Positions 54,495-62,790 are shown, counted from the first letter of the stretch. The stretch: 64,000 nucleotides of DNA from Microbacterium halophytorum (GCF_002970975.1 NZ_KZ672982.1:124001-188000); one strand, 5' to 3'. Notes: generated from the sequence alone by a model not told the origin. Translations and numbers: made by a program.

Positions 54495-55271
54495 TCAGGC
54501 GCCTGCGAGGTGCTCCTCGTCGCTGCGGGCGAGGCTCGCGGCACCGATGATGCCTGCGTTGTTGCGGTGCTCGCAGATGCGCATCTCGGCGCGCGTCGAC
54601 AGGTACGGCATGAACTTCTCGGGGTTCTTCGAGACGCCGCCGCCGACGAGGAACAGGTCGGGGGAGAACAGGAATTCGACGTGCTCGTAGAAGGCCTGCA
54701 GGTGCTGCGCCCATTCCTTCCACTTCAGGTCGAGGCGCTCGCGCGCCGAGGCCGAGGCGAAGCGCTCGATCGACTCGCCCTTCCACCGCAGGTGGCCGAG
54801 CTCGGTGTTCGGCACGAGGCGGCCCTCGTAGAGGAATGCGGAGCCGATGCCGGTGCCGAGCGTCGTGAGGATCGTGAGGCCCTTCTGGCCCTTCGCGGCG
54901 CCGTAGCGCAGCTCGGCCAGGCCGGCGGCATCGGCGTCGTTGACGAAGTGGATGTCGCGGCCGAGCCCCTTCTCGAAGAACTCCTCGGCGGCGAAGTCGA
55001 TCCAGTCGTCCGAGATGTTGGCGGCCGACAGCGTGCGGCCGTGCTTGACGATCGCGGGGAAGCACACGCCGAGCGGCAGGCCATCGGCCTGGTCGCCCAG
55101 CATCCCGATCAGCTCGCGAGCGGTGTCGAGGACGTCCTGGGGGTGTGCTCCCTCGGGGGTGGGAATGCGCACGCGGTCGGTGACCAGTTCACCCGTATCG
55201 AGATCCACGATCCCGGCCTTCATCCCGGTGCCACCGACGTCGATTCCTACCGCACGATTGCTGATTGCCAT
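54495..55271 (-). CDS. ppgK: Polyphosphate glucokinase
   Basis: ROK-family kinase (258 aa) that phosphorylates glucose with polyphosphate (and usually also ATP) to glucose-6-phosphate; typical of actinobacteria. Seen: phosphate loop VGIDVGGTGMKAGIVD (about residues 8-23), catalytic Asp in FVNDADAAGLAE (about 109-120), GTGIGSAFLYEGRLVPNTELGHL (family-specific). No CxCGxxGC zinc motif, as expected for PPGK. ATG is 7 nt from a TAAGCT box (leaderless). Confidence 0.94.
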   Translation of the reverse strand: MAISNRAVGIDVGGTGMKAGIVDLDTGELVTDRVRIPTPEGAHPQDVLDTARELIGMLGDQADGLPLGVCFPAIVKHGRTLSAANISDDWIDFAAEEFFEKGLGRDIHFVNDADAAGLAELRYGAAKGQKGLTILTTLGTGIGSAFLYEGRLVPNTELGHLRWKGESIERFASASARERLDLKWKEWAQHLQAFYEHVEFLFSPDLFLVGGGVSKNPEKFMPYLSTRAEMRICEHRNNAGIIGAASLARSDEEHLAGA

Positions 55272-55278
55272 GACGTTC

Positions 55279-55284
55279 AGCTTA
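55279..55284 (-). promoter_or_regulatory. Leaderless -10 box of ppgK
   Basis: Minus-strand TAAGCT, 7 nt, then ATG at 55271. Confidence 0.5.
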
Positions 55285-55336
55285 CTGGTGCTTCGGACCC
55301 GGATTGCGCCGCCGCGAGCCGCAGTTCCGCCGGAAA

Positions 55337-55384
55337 CGCCGAGGGCGTCCGATCCGGTTTCCTCCGGATCGGACGCCCTCGGCG
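55337..55384 (-). terminator. Terminator of rbpA with 21-bp stem
   Basis: Perfect 21-bp stem (55337-55357 with 55364-55384), 6-nt loop, starting 6 bp after the rbpA stop. It insulates rbpA from ppgK. Confidence 0.85.
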
Positions 55385-55390
55385 CAGCGA

Positions 55391-55765
55391 TTACGCGCTC
55401 TTAGCGGCCTTGTCGCCCTCGCCCCGACGGGCCCTGACGAACTCCAGCCGCTCGGCCAGGATCTCCTCGAGCTCGGGAAGCGTGCGGCGCTCGAGCAGCA
55501 TGTCCCAGTGGGTGCGCGGGGTCTTGTCGTCGGAGTGGTCGACCTCGGCCTGACCGGTCTCCGTCTGCAGCAGCGCCTCGGCGCCGCAGGTCCGGCATTC
55601 CCATCCGGCGGGCGGCTCGGCGTCGGCCGCGAAGTTCAGCACGGTCTCGCGCTCGCACTTGGTGCATTTGTAGGTGTACTGGGCGCGCTCCATGAACACG
55701 ACGCCGTCTTCGCTCTGTAGGCTCTGGGCGCCGAGTCGGATGCCACGAAGGCTGCGGTCTGCCAT
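55391..55765 (-). CDS. rbpA: RNA polymerase-binding protein RbpA
   Basis: Actinobacterial transcription factor that binds the principal sigma factor and stabilises open promoters. 124 aa: N-terminal tail SLRGIRLGAQSLQSEDG, core with the zinc-ribbon-like CTKC...CRTC (about residues 34-60; Cys34, Cys37, Cys57, Cys60), basic linker and C-terminal sigma-interaction domain (RTHWDMLLERRTLPELEEIL). Expressed alone with its own promoter and a strong terminator. Consistent with the weak -35 boxes across this genome. Confidence 0.95.
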   Translation of the reverse strand: MADRSLRGIRLGAQSLQSEDGVVFMERAQYTYKCTKCERETVLNFAADAEPPAGWECRTCGAEALLQTETGQAEVDHSDDKTPRTHWDMLLERRTLPELEEILAERLEFVRARRGEGDKAAKSA

Positions 55766-55790
55766 TTTGTGGTCCTCTCGTCAACTCTTC

Positions 55791-55796
55791 TTTATA
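55791..55796 (-). promoter_or_regulatory. Probable -10 box of rbpA
   Basis: Minus-strand TATAAA, unusually A/T-rich for this genome, with a leader of about 19-20 nt containing GAGAGGA before the ATG. Confidence 0.5.
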
Positions 55797-55900
55797 TCGC
55801 GCGCGTCTGAATGGATCATCCGAAGGTACACCCGCGCGGGCACGCTGTCAGCCCCTTCTCCGGGGGCCCGATCGGGCGCGCTCACGGGCACCGCGGAGGG

Positions 55901-56653
55901 TCAGCTCCCGAGCGCTTCGAGCGCCGCATCGGCGACGTCCGTGACGACGCCGTCGACGCCCATCGCGACGAGCTCGCGCATGCGCTTCGTGTCGTTCACG
56001 GTCCACACGTGCACCTCGGTGCCCGCCGCGTGGGCGTACTCGATCAGGCGCCGTGACAGCACGCGCACGGGCCCCTGGCGCTCGGGGATCTGGAGGGCGT
56101 CGATCCCGCGGAGGATCTCGGCGGCCCTGGTCGCGCGGCGCAGGGCGACGGCCCCGAGCAGCCGGATGATCGTCTCCTTCCCCGCGCTCGTCGCGGGCCG
56201 CGAGGGACCGGCGGCCGCGAGGCCCTCCGCCCGTCGCGCGTCCGAGAAGCTCGTCAGCAGGGCGCGCTCCGCATACTCGCCGATGATGCGACCGGCGGGC
56301 GCCGCGGCGGCCTCCGCCTTCACGTCGATGTTGAACCGGGTGTCGGGGAACGCGTCGAAGGCCTGCTCGAGGGTGACGAGCCCGCCGACGCCGGCGAGCT
56401 GGTCCTCCATCTCGCGCTCGGTCACCTCGTCGACGCGGCGCGGGTCACCGGTGATCGACGCGAGCGTGTCGTCGTGGAACAGCACGACGACGCCGTCGGA
56501 GGTGAGGTGGCAGTCGCTCTCGATGTAGTCGACGCCGGCGGCCTGCGCCGCGGCGAACGCCGCGAACGTGTTCGGCTCCGTGCCCCGATCGGCGACGAGC
56601 CCCCGGTGTGCGAACACGCGGGGGCTCGAGGCGCTGAAGAACGGATGCGTCAT
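55901..56653 (-). CDS. Glycerophosphodiester phosphodiesterase
   Basis: 250-aa GDPD-family enzyme that splits glycerophosphodiesters to glycerol-3-phosphate and an alcohol. Catalytic block FAHRGLVADRGTEPNTFAAF (His-Arg about residue 16, Glu-Asn about 26) and ESDCHLTSDGVVVLFHDDTL (Glu, Asp, His) are present. No signal peptide, so cytosolic. The ATG overlaps the stop of the SPFH gene (ATGA), so it forms the end of the nfeD-SPFH-glpQ unit. Confidence 0.92.
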   Translation of the reverse strand: MTHPFFSASSPRVFAHRGLVADRGTEPNTFAAFAAAQAAGVDYIESDCHLTSDGVVVLFHDDTLASITGDPRRVDEVTEREMEDQLAGVGGLVTLEQAFDAFPDTRFNIDVKAEAAAAPAGRIIGEYAERALLTSFSDARRAEGLAAAGPSRPATSAGKETIIRLLGAVALRRATRAAEILRGIDALQIPERQGPVRVLSRRLIEYAHAAGTEVHVWTVNDTKRMRELVAMGVDGVVTDVADAALEALGS

Positions 56654-57780
56654 TCGTTGGGCGGGAACGCACCCGGCGCCGGGGGAGCGGCGGGCGGGGC
56701 TGGCGGCTCCGCCGCGGCGCGCTGTGCCGCGCGAGTCGCGGGTTCGCTCTCCGTCAGGCCGGCGGTCGCCTCGGCCTCGGCCTCCTCGGTCACCTTCGCG
56801 GCCTCGGCCACGGCGGCGGCCGCGGCCTCCGCAGCGCTCGACGAGCCGGGAACGACGGGCGGGGCCGGGCGCGGCGGCACGGGGCCCGCCCCGCCCGCGG
56901 GCCCGCCGGGGCCGAAGCCCGTGGCGATGCTCTTGAGCGCCTCAGTCATCTCGCTCGGGATGATCCAGAGCTTGCTGGCCTCGCCCTCGGCGATCTTCGG
57001 CAGCGTCTGCAGGTACTGGTACGAGAGCAGCTTGTCGTCCGGAGCGCCGGCGTGGATCGCGCCGAACACCGTCTGGATCGCCTCCGACTCACCCTGGGCG
57101 CGCAGCACCTGCGCCTGCTTGTCACCGTCGGCCTTGAGGATCTCCGACTGGCGGGAGCCCTCGGCGACGAGGATCTGCGACTGCTTGTGGCCCTCCGCCG
57201 TCAGGATCGCGGCGCGGCGGTCCCGCTCGGCGCGCATCTGCTTCTCCATGGCGTCCTGCAGCGATGCGGGGGGATCGATCGCCTTCAGCTCCACCCGGTT
57301 GACCTTGATGCCCCAGCGGCCGGTCGCCTCGTCCAGTTCGCTCATCAGCTTCGCGTTGATCGTGTCGCGGCTGACGAGCGCCTGCTCGAGGTTCAGCGAG
57401 CCGACGACGTTTCGCAGCGTCGTGATCGTGAGCTGTTCGACGGCGCCGAGGTAGTTGGCGATCTCGTACGTCGCAGCGCGCGGGTCGGTGACCGTGAAGT
57501 ACACCACGGTGTCGACGTCGACCGTCAGGTTGTCCTCGGTGATGACGCCCTGCGGCGGGAACGACACGACCTGCTCGCGCAGGTCCACGCGCAGGCGGGG
57601 CTTCTCGAGGAACGGGATGATGCCGTGCGGGCCGCCGAACAGCGTGCGGTTGTACTTGCCGAGGCGCTCGATGATCAGGGCGTCGCTCTGGCGCACGATC
57701 GTGATCGCCTTGATCAGGGTCACGATGACGAAGATCAGGATCGCCAGCGCGACGACCCAGAGGAAGATGGTTCCGGGCAT
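56650..57780 (-). CDS. SPFH/band-7 membrane protein (stomatin/paraslipin type)
   Basis: 376 aa: an N-terminal helix (about 5-27), SPFH domain (about 28-190, with ERLGKYNRTLFGGPHGIIPF), a coiled-coil (about 195-250), then a Pro/Ala-rich tail of about 85 residues. Such proteins form large membrane rings organising membrane-protein quality control. It is directly after an NfeD gene, its usual partner, one base apart. GGAGAA precedes the ATG. Confidence 0.92.
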   Translation of the reverse strand: MPGTIFLWVVALAILIFVIVTLIKAITIVRQSDALIIERLGKYNRTLFGGPHGIIPFLEKPRLRVDLREQVVSFPPQGVITEDNLTVDVDTVVYFTVTDPRAATYEIANYLGAVEQLTITTLRNVVGSLNLEQALVSRDTINAKLMSELDEATGRWGIKVNRVELKAIDPPASLQDAMEKQMRAERDRRAAILTAEGHKQSQILVAEGSRQSEILKADGDKQAQVLRAQGESEAIQTVFGAIHAGAPDDKLLSYQYLQTLPKIAEGEASKLWIIPSEMTEALKSIATGFGPGGPAGGAGPVPPRPAPPVVPGSSSAAEAAAAAVAEAAKVTEEAEAEATAGLTESEPATRAAQRAAAEPPAPPAAPPAPGAFPPNE

Positions 57781-57781
57781 A

Positions 57782-58255
57782 TCAGTTCTCCGGTTCGGCG
57801 GTCGGGGTCGGTTGGTCTGTCACGTACAGGGTCGCGCCGGCCACGCGCAGCACGCGGATGACGGCGCCGGCGGGGATCTGCCGCACGCCCTCCGTGCGGG
57901 CGGTCCAGGTCTGCCCGTTCGAGAGCTTCACGACGCCGGTCGTGGGCGTCACCGGCTGCTGCACGGTGCCGGCCTCGCCGAGCAGGGCGTCGACGTTGAA
58001 CTTCTGCGGGTCCTTCGGCCTCCGGATGCGCTTCAGCAGGGGAGGCCGGATGAAGAGCAGGAGCACGGCGGCGAGGAGGGCCACGAGGATCACCTGCAGC
58101 CAGACGGGCGCACCGACGAGCGATGACACGACACCGGCGACGCCGCCGAGCGCGAGCATCAGGAACGTCAACTCGCCCGACACCATCTCGATCACGAGCA
58201 GGATCGCGATGACCGCGATCCAGCCGATCCAGGCGTAGTCGCTGATGAACTCCAT
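57782..58255 (-). CDS. NfeD-family membrane protein
   Basis: 157 aa: three helices in the first 75 residues, then a C-terminal OB-fold (about 85-150, with LLGEAGTVQQPVTPTTGVVKL). This is the short NfeD form without the serine-protease domain; it partners SPFH proteins. ATG at 58255 has GAGAGGGA upstream and is preferred over an in-frame ATG at 58279. Confidence 0.9.
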   Translation of the reverse strand: MEFISDYAWIGWIAVIAILLVIEMVSGELTFLMLALGGVAGVVSSLVGAPVWLQVILVALLAAVLLLFIRPPLLKRIRRPKDPQKFNVDALLGEAGTVQQPVTPTTGVVKLSNGQTWTARTEGVRQIPAGAVIRVLRVAGATLYVTDQPTPTAEPEN

Positions 58256-58292
58256 GCGTCCCTCTCGTCTGCGTGTCATTCGAGCCTATCGG

Positions 58293-58298
58293 TATAGT
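58293..58298 (+). promoter_or_regulatory. Probable -10 box of the SDR gene
   Basis: TATAGT, with a leader of about 70 nt; divergent from nfeD. Confidence 0.45.
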
Positions 58299-58375
58299 CT
58301 CCCGTGGCGCGCCGCGGCGCACCGCCAGAATTCTGCGGCACGGAAGTGCCGACCGCACGCCCAGAGGAGTACACC

Positions 58376-59137
58376 GTGACCCAGCCGCTCGCCCCCGGAT
58401 CGCTCGCAGGAAAGACCGCCGTCGTGACCGGCTCTTCGCGCGGCATCGGGGCCGACACCGTCCGCTACTTCGCCCAGGCGGGTGCGAACGTCGTCATCAA
58501 CTACCGGAACAAGGCGCCGCGCGCCCAGAAGCTCGCGAACGAGGTCAGGGAGCTGGGCGTCGAGGCGCTCGTCGTCGGCGCCGACCTGACCGATGCGGAT
58601 TCGCTCGCGGCGATGTTCGGAGAGGTGGAGGAAGCCTTCGGCTCGGTCGACATCCTGGTCCTGAACGCCTCTGGCGGCATGGAGTCCGGCATGGGGGAGG
58701 ACTACGCCCTCACGCTGAACCGCGACGCGCAGCTCGCGACGCTCGACGCGGCGACGCCGCTCATGGCCGCGGGCTCCCGCGTCGTGTTCGTGACGAGCCA
58801 CCAGGCACACTTCATCCGCACGACGCCGACCATGGCCGAGTACGAGCCAGTGGCGCTGTCCAAGCGCGCCGGCGAGGACGCCCTCCGCGAGCGGATCCCC
58901 GCGCTGACGGAGGCCGGCATCGAGTTCGTCGTCGTCTCCGGCGACATGATCGAGGGCACCATCACCGCCACCCTGCTCGAGCGCACCAACCCCGGCGCGA
59001 TCTCGTCGCGGCGCGAGGAGGCCGGACGGCTCTACAACGTGTCGGAGTTCGCCGCCGAGATCGCGCAGGCCGCCCTCGACCCGATCCCCGCCGACAACGA
59101 GCGCATCGTCGGCGACACCTCGAGCTTCGTCTCCTGA
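58376..59137 (+). CDS. SDR-fold protein with replaced catalytic tyrosine
   Basis: 253-aa short-chain dehydrogenase-like protein. The cofactor motif TGSSRGIG and the Asp of ADLTDADS are normal. At the active site, where YxxxK is expected, the sequence reads AEYEPVALSKRAGED: Lys163 aligns, but the residue four before it is Val159, and the nearest Tyr is 156. The catalytic Ser is probably in FVTSHQ. I recall similar proteins in other actinobacteria, so this is likely a real subfamily rather than damage. Substrate unknown. GTG with AGAGGAG upstream. Confidence 0.85.
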   Translation: MTQPLAPGSLAGKTAVVTGSSRGIGADTVRYFAQAGANVVINYRNKAPRAQKLANEVRELGVEALVVGADLTDADSLAAMFGEVEEAFGSVDILVLNASGGMESGMGEDYALTLNRDAQLATLDAATPLMAAGSRVVFVTSHQAHFIRTTPTMAEYEPVALSKRAGEDALRERIPALTEAGIEFVVVSGDMIEGTITATLLERTNPGAISSRREEAGRLYNVSEFAAEIAQAALDPIPADNERIVGDTSSFVS

Positions 59138-59179
59138 CGCCGCGGGCGCCCGCGCGGGGCGCTCGCGGCCCCGCGGAAG

Positions 59180-59187
59180 ATCCCTCC
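59180..59187 (+). promoter_or_regulatory. ATCCCTCC motif, copy 1
   Basis: Octamer upstream of the NarL-type kinase gene, part of the inverted repeat ATCCC-N8-GGGAT (59180-59197). See the copies at 61099 and 62540. Confidence 0.4.
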
Positions 59188-59231
59188 GCAGCGGGATGCG
59201 GGCTCGGGCGTGCCGGTGCGAGCATCCGGGT

Positions 59232-60422
59232 ATGGAAGACCAGAAACCCGCCCGGCGCTGGCTGAGCGCGCACACGACCGGCGCCTGGTACATCGGCACA
59301 GGCGCCGTCGCGGTCGTGCTGTACGCGATCACCGCCCCGCTGGAGGCCGCCGTCTACGGGCACCACGTCCTGACGGCGCTGTTCGCCACGGCCGCCGCTT
59401 ACGGATCGCTCGTCGTCGCCGTCAGGTTCCCCGTGATCGCGACGATCGCGTTCGGTCTCGCGACGCTCGTCCCGCGCGCCGTCTACACCTCGCCGGAGCC
59501 GGCGCCCTGGCCGTGGTCGGCCACCGCGATCATCGCGTTCTGCGCCCTCGTCTTCACGGTGTGGGCGCGCCACGGCTGGAGCCGAGGGCTGGTGGCGTAC
59601 CTCGTGCCCGGGCTCTCGGTGAGCACCATGACGCTCATCTACCTCGACGGCTACACGCTCGCGAACTCGATCGTCGCACTCGGCACGGGCGCGGTCTCCG
59701 CCGCGCTCGCGGCGCTGCTGCGCGACCGGATGCGGCTGGGCGCCCAGCTGACGCAGGAGCGCGAGCTGAGCCAGGCCGAGCAGGAGCGCCGCATGGTCGC
59801 CGAGGAGCGCCAGCGCATCGCGCGCGAGATGCACGACGTCGTCGCGCACGGGCTCTCGCTGATCCAGGTGCAGGCGACGTCGGCGAAGTACCGGATCCCG
59901 GACGTCCCGGCACCGGCGGCGGCCGAATTCGACGACATCGCGGCGTCGGCCCGCACGGCTCTCGCCGAGATGCGGCGGCTGCTCGGGGTGCTGCGCGGCG
60001 ACGACGAACGCGCCGAGCGCGCGCCCCAGCCGACGCTCGCCGACCTGCCGCGCCTCGTCGCGGAGGCGCGGCGGGCCGGCGCGGACATCGAGCTCGTCGG
60101 GCCCCCGCACGACGAGATGTCGGCGGCGGCCTCGCTCGCCGCCTACCGCATCGCCCAGGAGGCCGTGAGCAACGCGATCCGGCACGCACCGGGCAGCCGC
60201 ATCGATGTCACGGTGCGGCGCGACGGCGGCGACCTGTTCGTCGAGGTCGCGAACACGGCGGCCGCCGCGCCAACGCGCCAGACCGACGGCGCGGGCCACG
60301 GCATCATCGGCATGCGCGAGCGCGCGGCACAGCTCGGCGGCTCCCTGTCGGCGGGCCCCACCGAGAGCGGCGGGTACCTTGTTGTTGCGGCCATACCGCT
60401 GCGAACGGGGGAGAGCGCATGA
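59232..60422 (+). CDS. NarL-type sensor histidine kinase
   Basis: 396-aa kinase. Five to six membrane helices (about residues 18-160) with no extracytoplasmic sensor domain, a dimerisation helix with phosphoacceptor H201 in EERQRIAREMHDVVAHGLS, and an ATPase domain (N-box NAIRHA, GHGIIGMRERA). The HisKA_3 layout is of the DesK type, which often senses the membrane itself. ATGA overlap with its response regulator. The ATCCCTCC motif just upstream suggests autoregulation. Confidence 0.92.
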   Translation: MEDQKPARRWLSAHTTGAWYIGTGAVAVVLYAITAPLEAAVYGHHVLTALFATAAAYGSLVVAVRFPVIATIAFGLATLVPRAVYTSPEPAPWPWSATAIIAFCALVFTVWARHGWSRGLVAYLVPGLSVSTMTLIYLDGYTLANSIVALGTGAVSAALAALLRDRMRLGAQLTQERELSQAEQERRMVAEERQRIAREMHDVVAHGLSLIQVQATSAKYRIPDVPAPAAAEFDDIAASARTALAEMRRLLGVLRGDDERAERAPQPTLADLPRLVAEARRAGADIELVGPPHDEMSAAASLAAYRIAQEAVSNAIRHAPGSRIDVTVRRDGGDLFVEVANTAAAAPTRQTDGAGHGIIGMRERAAQLGGSLSAGPTESGGYLVVAAIPLRTGESA

Positions 60423-61099
60423 CGACGGAGCGGATCACCGCGCTGATCGCCGACGACCAGGCGATGGTGCGCGCCGGATTCGCCGCGCTCCTCGACGCGC
60501 AGCCCGACATCAGGGTCGTCGGCCAGGCGGCCGACGGGGACGCGGCCGTCGCCCTCGCTCGCGAGCTGCGCCCCGACGTCGTGCTCATGGACATCCGGAT
60601 GCCCGGCACGGACGGCATCGAGGCGACGAAGCGGCTGCTCCGCCCGGACCGACCGCTCCCGCACGTGCCGAGGGTGCTGATGCTGACGACGTTCGACATC
60701 GACGACTACGTGCACGAGGCGCTGCGCGCGGGCGCGAGCGGGTTCCTGCTCAAGGATGCGCTGCCCGAGGAGCTCGCGCACGCCGTGCGGGTCGTCGCGG
60801 CCGGCGACGCGCTCCTGGCGCCCAGCGTGACCAAGCGCCTGATCGAGCGCTTCGCGGACACGCGCGACCCCGCTCCCAGCAGGGCCGCGCTCAGCCTGAA
60901 CGGGCTCACCGACCGCGAGCGCGAGGTGCTGCAGCTCATCGGCCGCGGCCTGTCGAACGCCGAGATCGCGACGGAGCTCTTCATCGGCGAGCAGACCGTG
61001 AAGACGCACGTCGGGAAGCTCCTGCAGAAGCTCCCCGCGCGCGACAGGGTGCAGCTCGTGATCACGGCGTACGACGCCGGCCTCGTGGCCCCGGAGTGA
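60419..61099 (+). CDS. NarL/LuxR-type response regulator
   Basis: 226 aa: receiver domain with acidic pocket DD (12-13), phospho-acceptor D58 in VVLMDIRMPG, Thr in MLTTFD and Lys in FLLKDA (about 112), then a LuxR helix-turn-helix (LTDREREVLQLIGRGLSNAEIA, about 160-181, and TVKTHVGKLL). Partner of the kinase just upstream. Probable targets, from shared upstream motifs, are its own operon, the acyltransferase gene and the DedA region. Confidence 0.93.
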   Translation: MTTERITALIADDQAMVRAGFAALLDAQPDIRVVGQAADGDAAVALARELRPDVVLMDIRMPGTDGIEATKRLLRPDRPLPHVPRVLMLTTFDIDDYVHEALRAGASGFLLKDALPEELAHAVRVVAAGDALLAPSVTKRLIERFADTRDPAPSRAALSLNGLTDREREVLQLIGRGLSNAEIATELFIGEQTVKTHVGKLLQKLPARDRVQLVITAYDAGLVAPE

Positions 61100-61106
61100 T
61101 CCCTCC
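61099..61106 (+). promoter_or_regulatory. ATCCCTCC motif, copy 2
   Basis: Begins on the last base of the response-regulator stop codon, within CCCT-N7-AGGG; it is 106 bp before the acyltransferase start and 73 bp before its TAGCTT box. Confidence 0.4.
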
Positions 61107-61171
61107 TCCGTAGGGGGCCGCCGCTCGAATTCTCGCTCCGCGGGGCGATGCCCCCGCGGCGGTCACCGGCA

Positions 61172-61177
61172 TAGCTT
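61172..61177 (+). promoter_or_regulatory. Probable -10 box of the acyltransferase gene
   Basis: TAGCTT, 33 bp before the GTG start; the leader holds GAGGAGAG. Confidence 0.4.
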
Positions 61178-61204
61178 TCCCGGAGTCGATCCGAGGAGAG
61201 CACC

Positions 61205-62533
61205 GTGACCACCATTCATGTACCGCCGAGCGCGTCCTCCGCGGCCGGTCGCCCGCCGGGCGCCGCCGACCGCCTCCGGGACCGGACCATCGACCTCATC
61301 CGGTCGGCGAGCCTCGTGCTCGTCGTCCTGCTGCACGCGATGATGGTCGGCGTCACCGTCACCGACGCGGGCCCCGTCTTCGAGAACGCCCTCGAGACCG
61401 CCTGGTTCGGCCCCGTCAGCTGGCTCGTGCAGATGATGCCCCTGTTCTTCATCGCCGGCGGGTTCACCGCCGCCGGGTCGTGGCGCGCGGCGCGCGCATC
61501 CGGGGCCACCGCGACGACCTTCGTCGCACGACGGGTGAAGCGGTTGATGGCACCGGCGATCGCGCTGTTCGCGGTGATCGCTGTCGGGCTGGCCACGCTG
61601 TCCGCCGCTGGGGTGGCGCCCGACGTCGTCGCCACGGCCGGGTTCCGGATCTCCCAGCCGCTCTGGTTCCTCGGTGTGTTCCTGCTGGCGCAGGCGCTCG
61701 TCCCCGCCATGGTCCGGCTGCACGAGCGCAGCCCGTTCCTCACCGCTGCCGCGCTCCTGACCGTCGCCGGAGCGATCGACGCCGTTCGGTTCGCGACGGG
61801 CTGGGAGGCCATCGGGTTCGTGAACCTCGCCGTCGTGTGGCTGTTCGTGCAGCAGCTCGGGTTCTTCGAAGCCGACGGGTTCGTCGCTCGCGTCCCGCAC
61901 CGCGTCCGGGCCGTCGGCGCCCCGGTGCTCATCGCCGGTCTCGTCATCCTTGTGGCGACGACGCCGTACGTCGCCGACATGTACGCCAACCAGGACCCTC
62001 CGACGCTGCTCCTGGCGCTGTTCGGCGCCGCCCAGCTGCTGCTGCTCTCGCTCGCGCGGCCCCGCCTGGCGCGCTGGATGCGGAACCCCGCGGTGGAACG
62101 GACGGTCGACTGGATCGGCGCCCGCTCGATGACGATCTACCTGTGGCACATGAGCGTGCTGATCGCCCTCGCCGGCATCGGCGTGCTGGCCGCGCAGCAC
62201 GAGCTCATCGTTCTGCCGGAGCTCCACTCGGCCGCGTGGTGGCTGCCCCGCCCGGCGTGGCTGGCGTGCGCCGTGGTCGCCGTCCTGGTGGTGGCCGTGC
62301 TCGCCGCCCGGTTCGAACCGGCCGTGCGCCGGCCCTCGCGGACCCCCTGGCGCTCCGCGACGGCGGCGGCGGTGGGGATCGGCTGCGTCGCCGTCGTGTT
62401 CGTCGTCGGCCTCTCGTGGCCGACCGCTCTCGCCTGCGCCGCGCTGGCGGCGGCCGCCGCGGCCCTCGCCGGCGACGGCCCCCTGCGAGGGCGTCGGCGA
62501 CGGGCCGCGGCCGACGCCCTGCCGACGCCCTGA
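61205..62533 (+). CDS. Acyltransferase-3 family membrane protein
   Basis: 442-aa polytopic protein with about ten to eleven helices. The acyltransferase-3 start RTIDLIRSASLVLVVLLHAM carries the family's conserved His in the first helix; MPLFFIAGGFTAAGSW and SMTIYLWHMSVL are further hallmarks. Such enzymes O-acylate surface sugars or lipids; the substrate is unknown. Placed behind the two-component system with its own promoter, so it is probably a target of it. Confidence 0.88.
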   Translation: MTTIHVPPSASSAAGRPPGAADRLRDRTIDLIRSASLVLVVLLHAMMVGVTVTDAGPVFENALETAWFGPVSWLVQMMPLFFIAGGFTAAGSWRAARASGATATTFVARRVKRLMAPAIALFAVIAVGLATLSAAGVAPDVVATAGFRISQPLWFLGVFLLAQALVPAMVRLHERSPFLTAAALLTVAGAIDAVRFATGWEAIGFVNLAVVWLFVQQLGFFEADGFVARVPHRVRAVGAPVLIAGLVILVATTPYVADMYANQDPPTLLLALFGAAQLLLLSLARPRLARWMRNPAVERTVDWIGARSMTIYLWHMSVLIALAGIGVLAAQHELIVLPELHSAAWWLPRPAWLACAVVAVLVVAVLAARFEPAVRRPSRTPWRSATAAAVGIGCVAVVFVVGLSWPTALACAALAAAAAALAGDGPLRGRRRRAAADALPTP

Positions 62534-62539
62534 CGCCGC

Positions 62540-62547
62540 ATCCCTCC
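62540..62547 (+). promoter_or_regulatory. ATCCCTCC motif, copy 3
   Basis: 104 bp before the ATG at 62644 and 72 bp before a TACCTT box (62612-62617), nearly the same geometry as copy 2. Confidence 0.4.
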
Positions 62548-62643
62548 AGGGGTGGACGCCGCGGGCGCAAGATCATGCTCAGGTCCGATGCGGACGGCTC
62601 CGGCTCGGCCGTACCTTCCATACAGACCACACGAGGAGAGACC

Positions 62644-62790
62644 ATGACGATGGATGAGCGCCCGGCGGGCACGGGGTGCGGGGGACCGGGGGAATACCCC
62701 CGCACGAAGACTCCGGGGACCGCCATCGCGCCGGGCCGCGACGCCCGCGAGGCTGGAAGCATGCAGACAGAGCGAGGAGCACGCGCGTGA
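62644..62790 (+). CDS. 48-aa reading frame upstream of dedA, possible small protein or gene remnant
   Basis: Starts ATG after a strong GAGGAGAG ribosome site, reads MTMDERPAGTGCGGPGEY and onward, and stops in a GTGA overlap with dedA. Gly/Arg/Pro-rich, no recognisable domain. The upstream region resembles that of the acyltransferase gene. It could be a translated coupling peptide, or the preserved start of a gene deleted before dedA; the inner part contains GGGGGAATACCCCC, which looks regulatory. Confidence 0.4.
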   Translation: MTMDERPAGTGCGGPGEYPRTKTPGTAIAPGRDAREAGSMQTERGARA

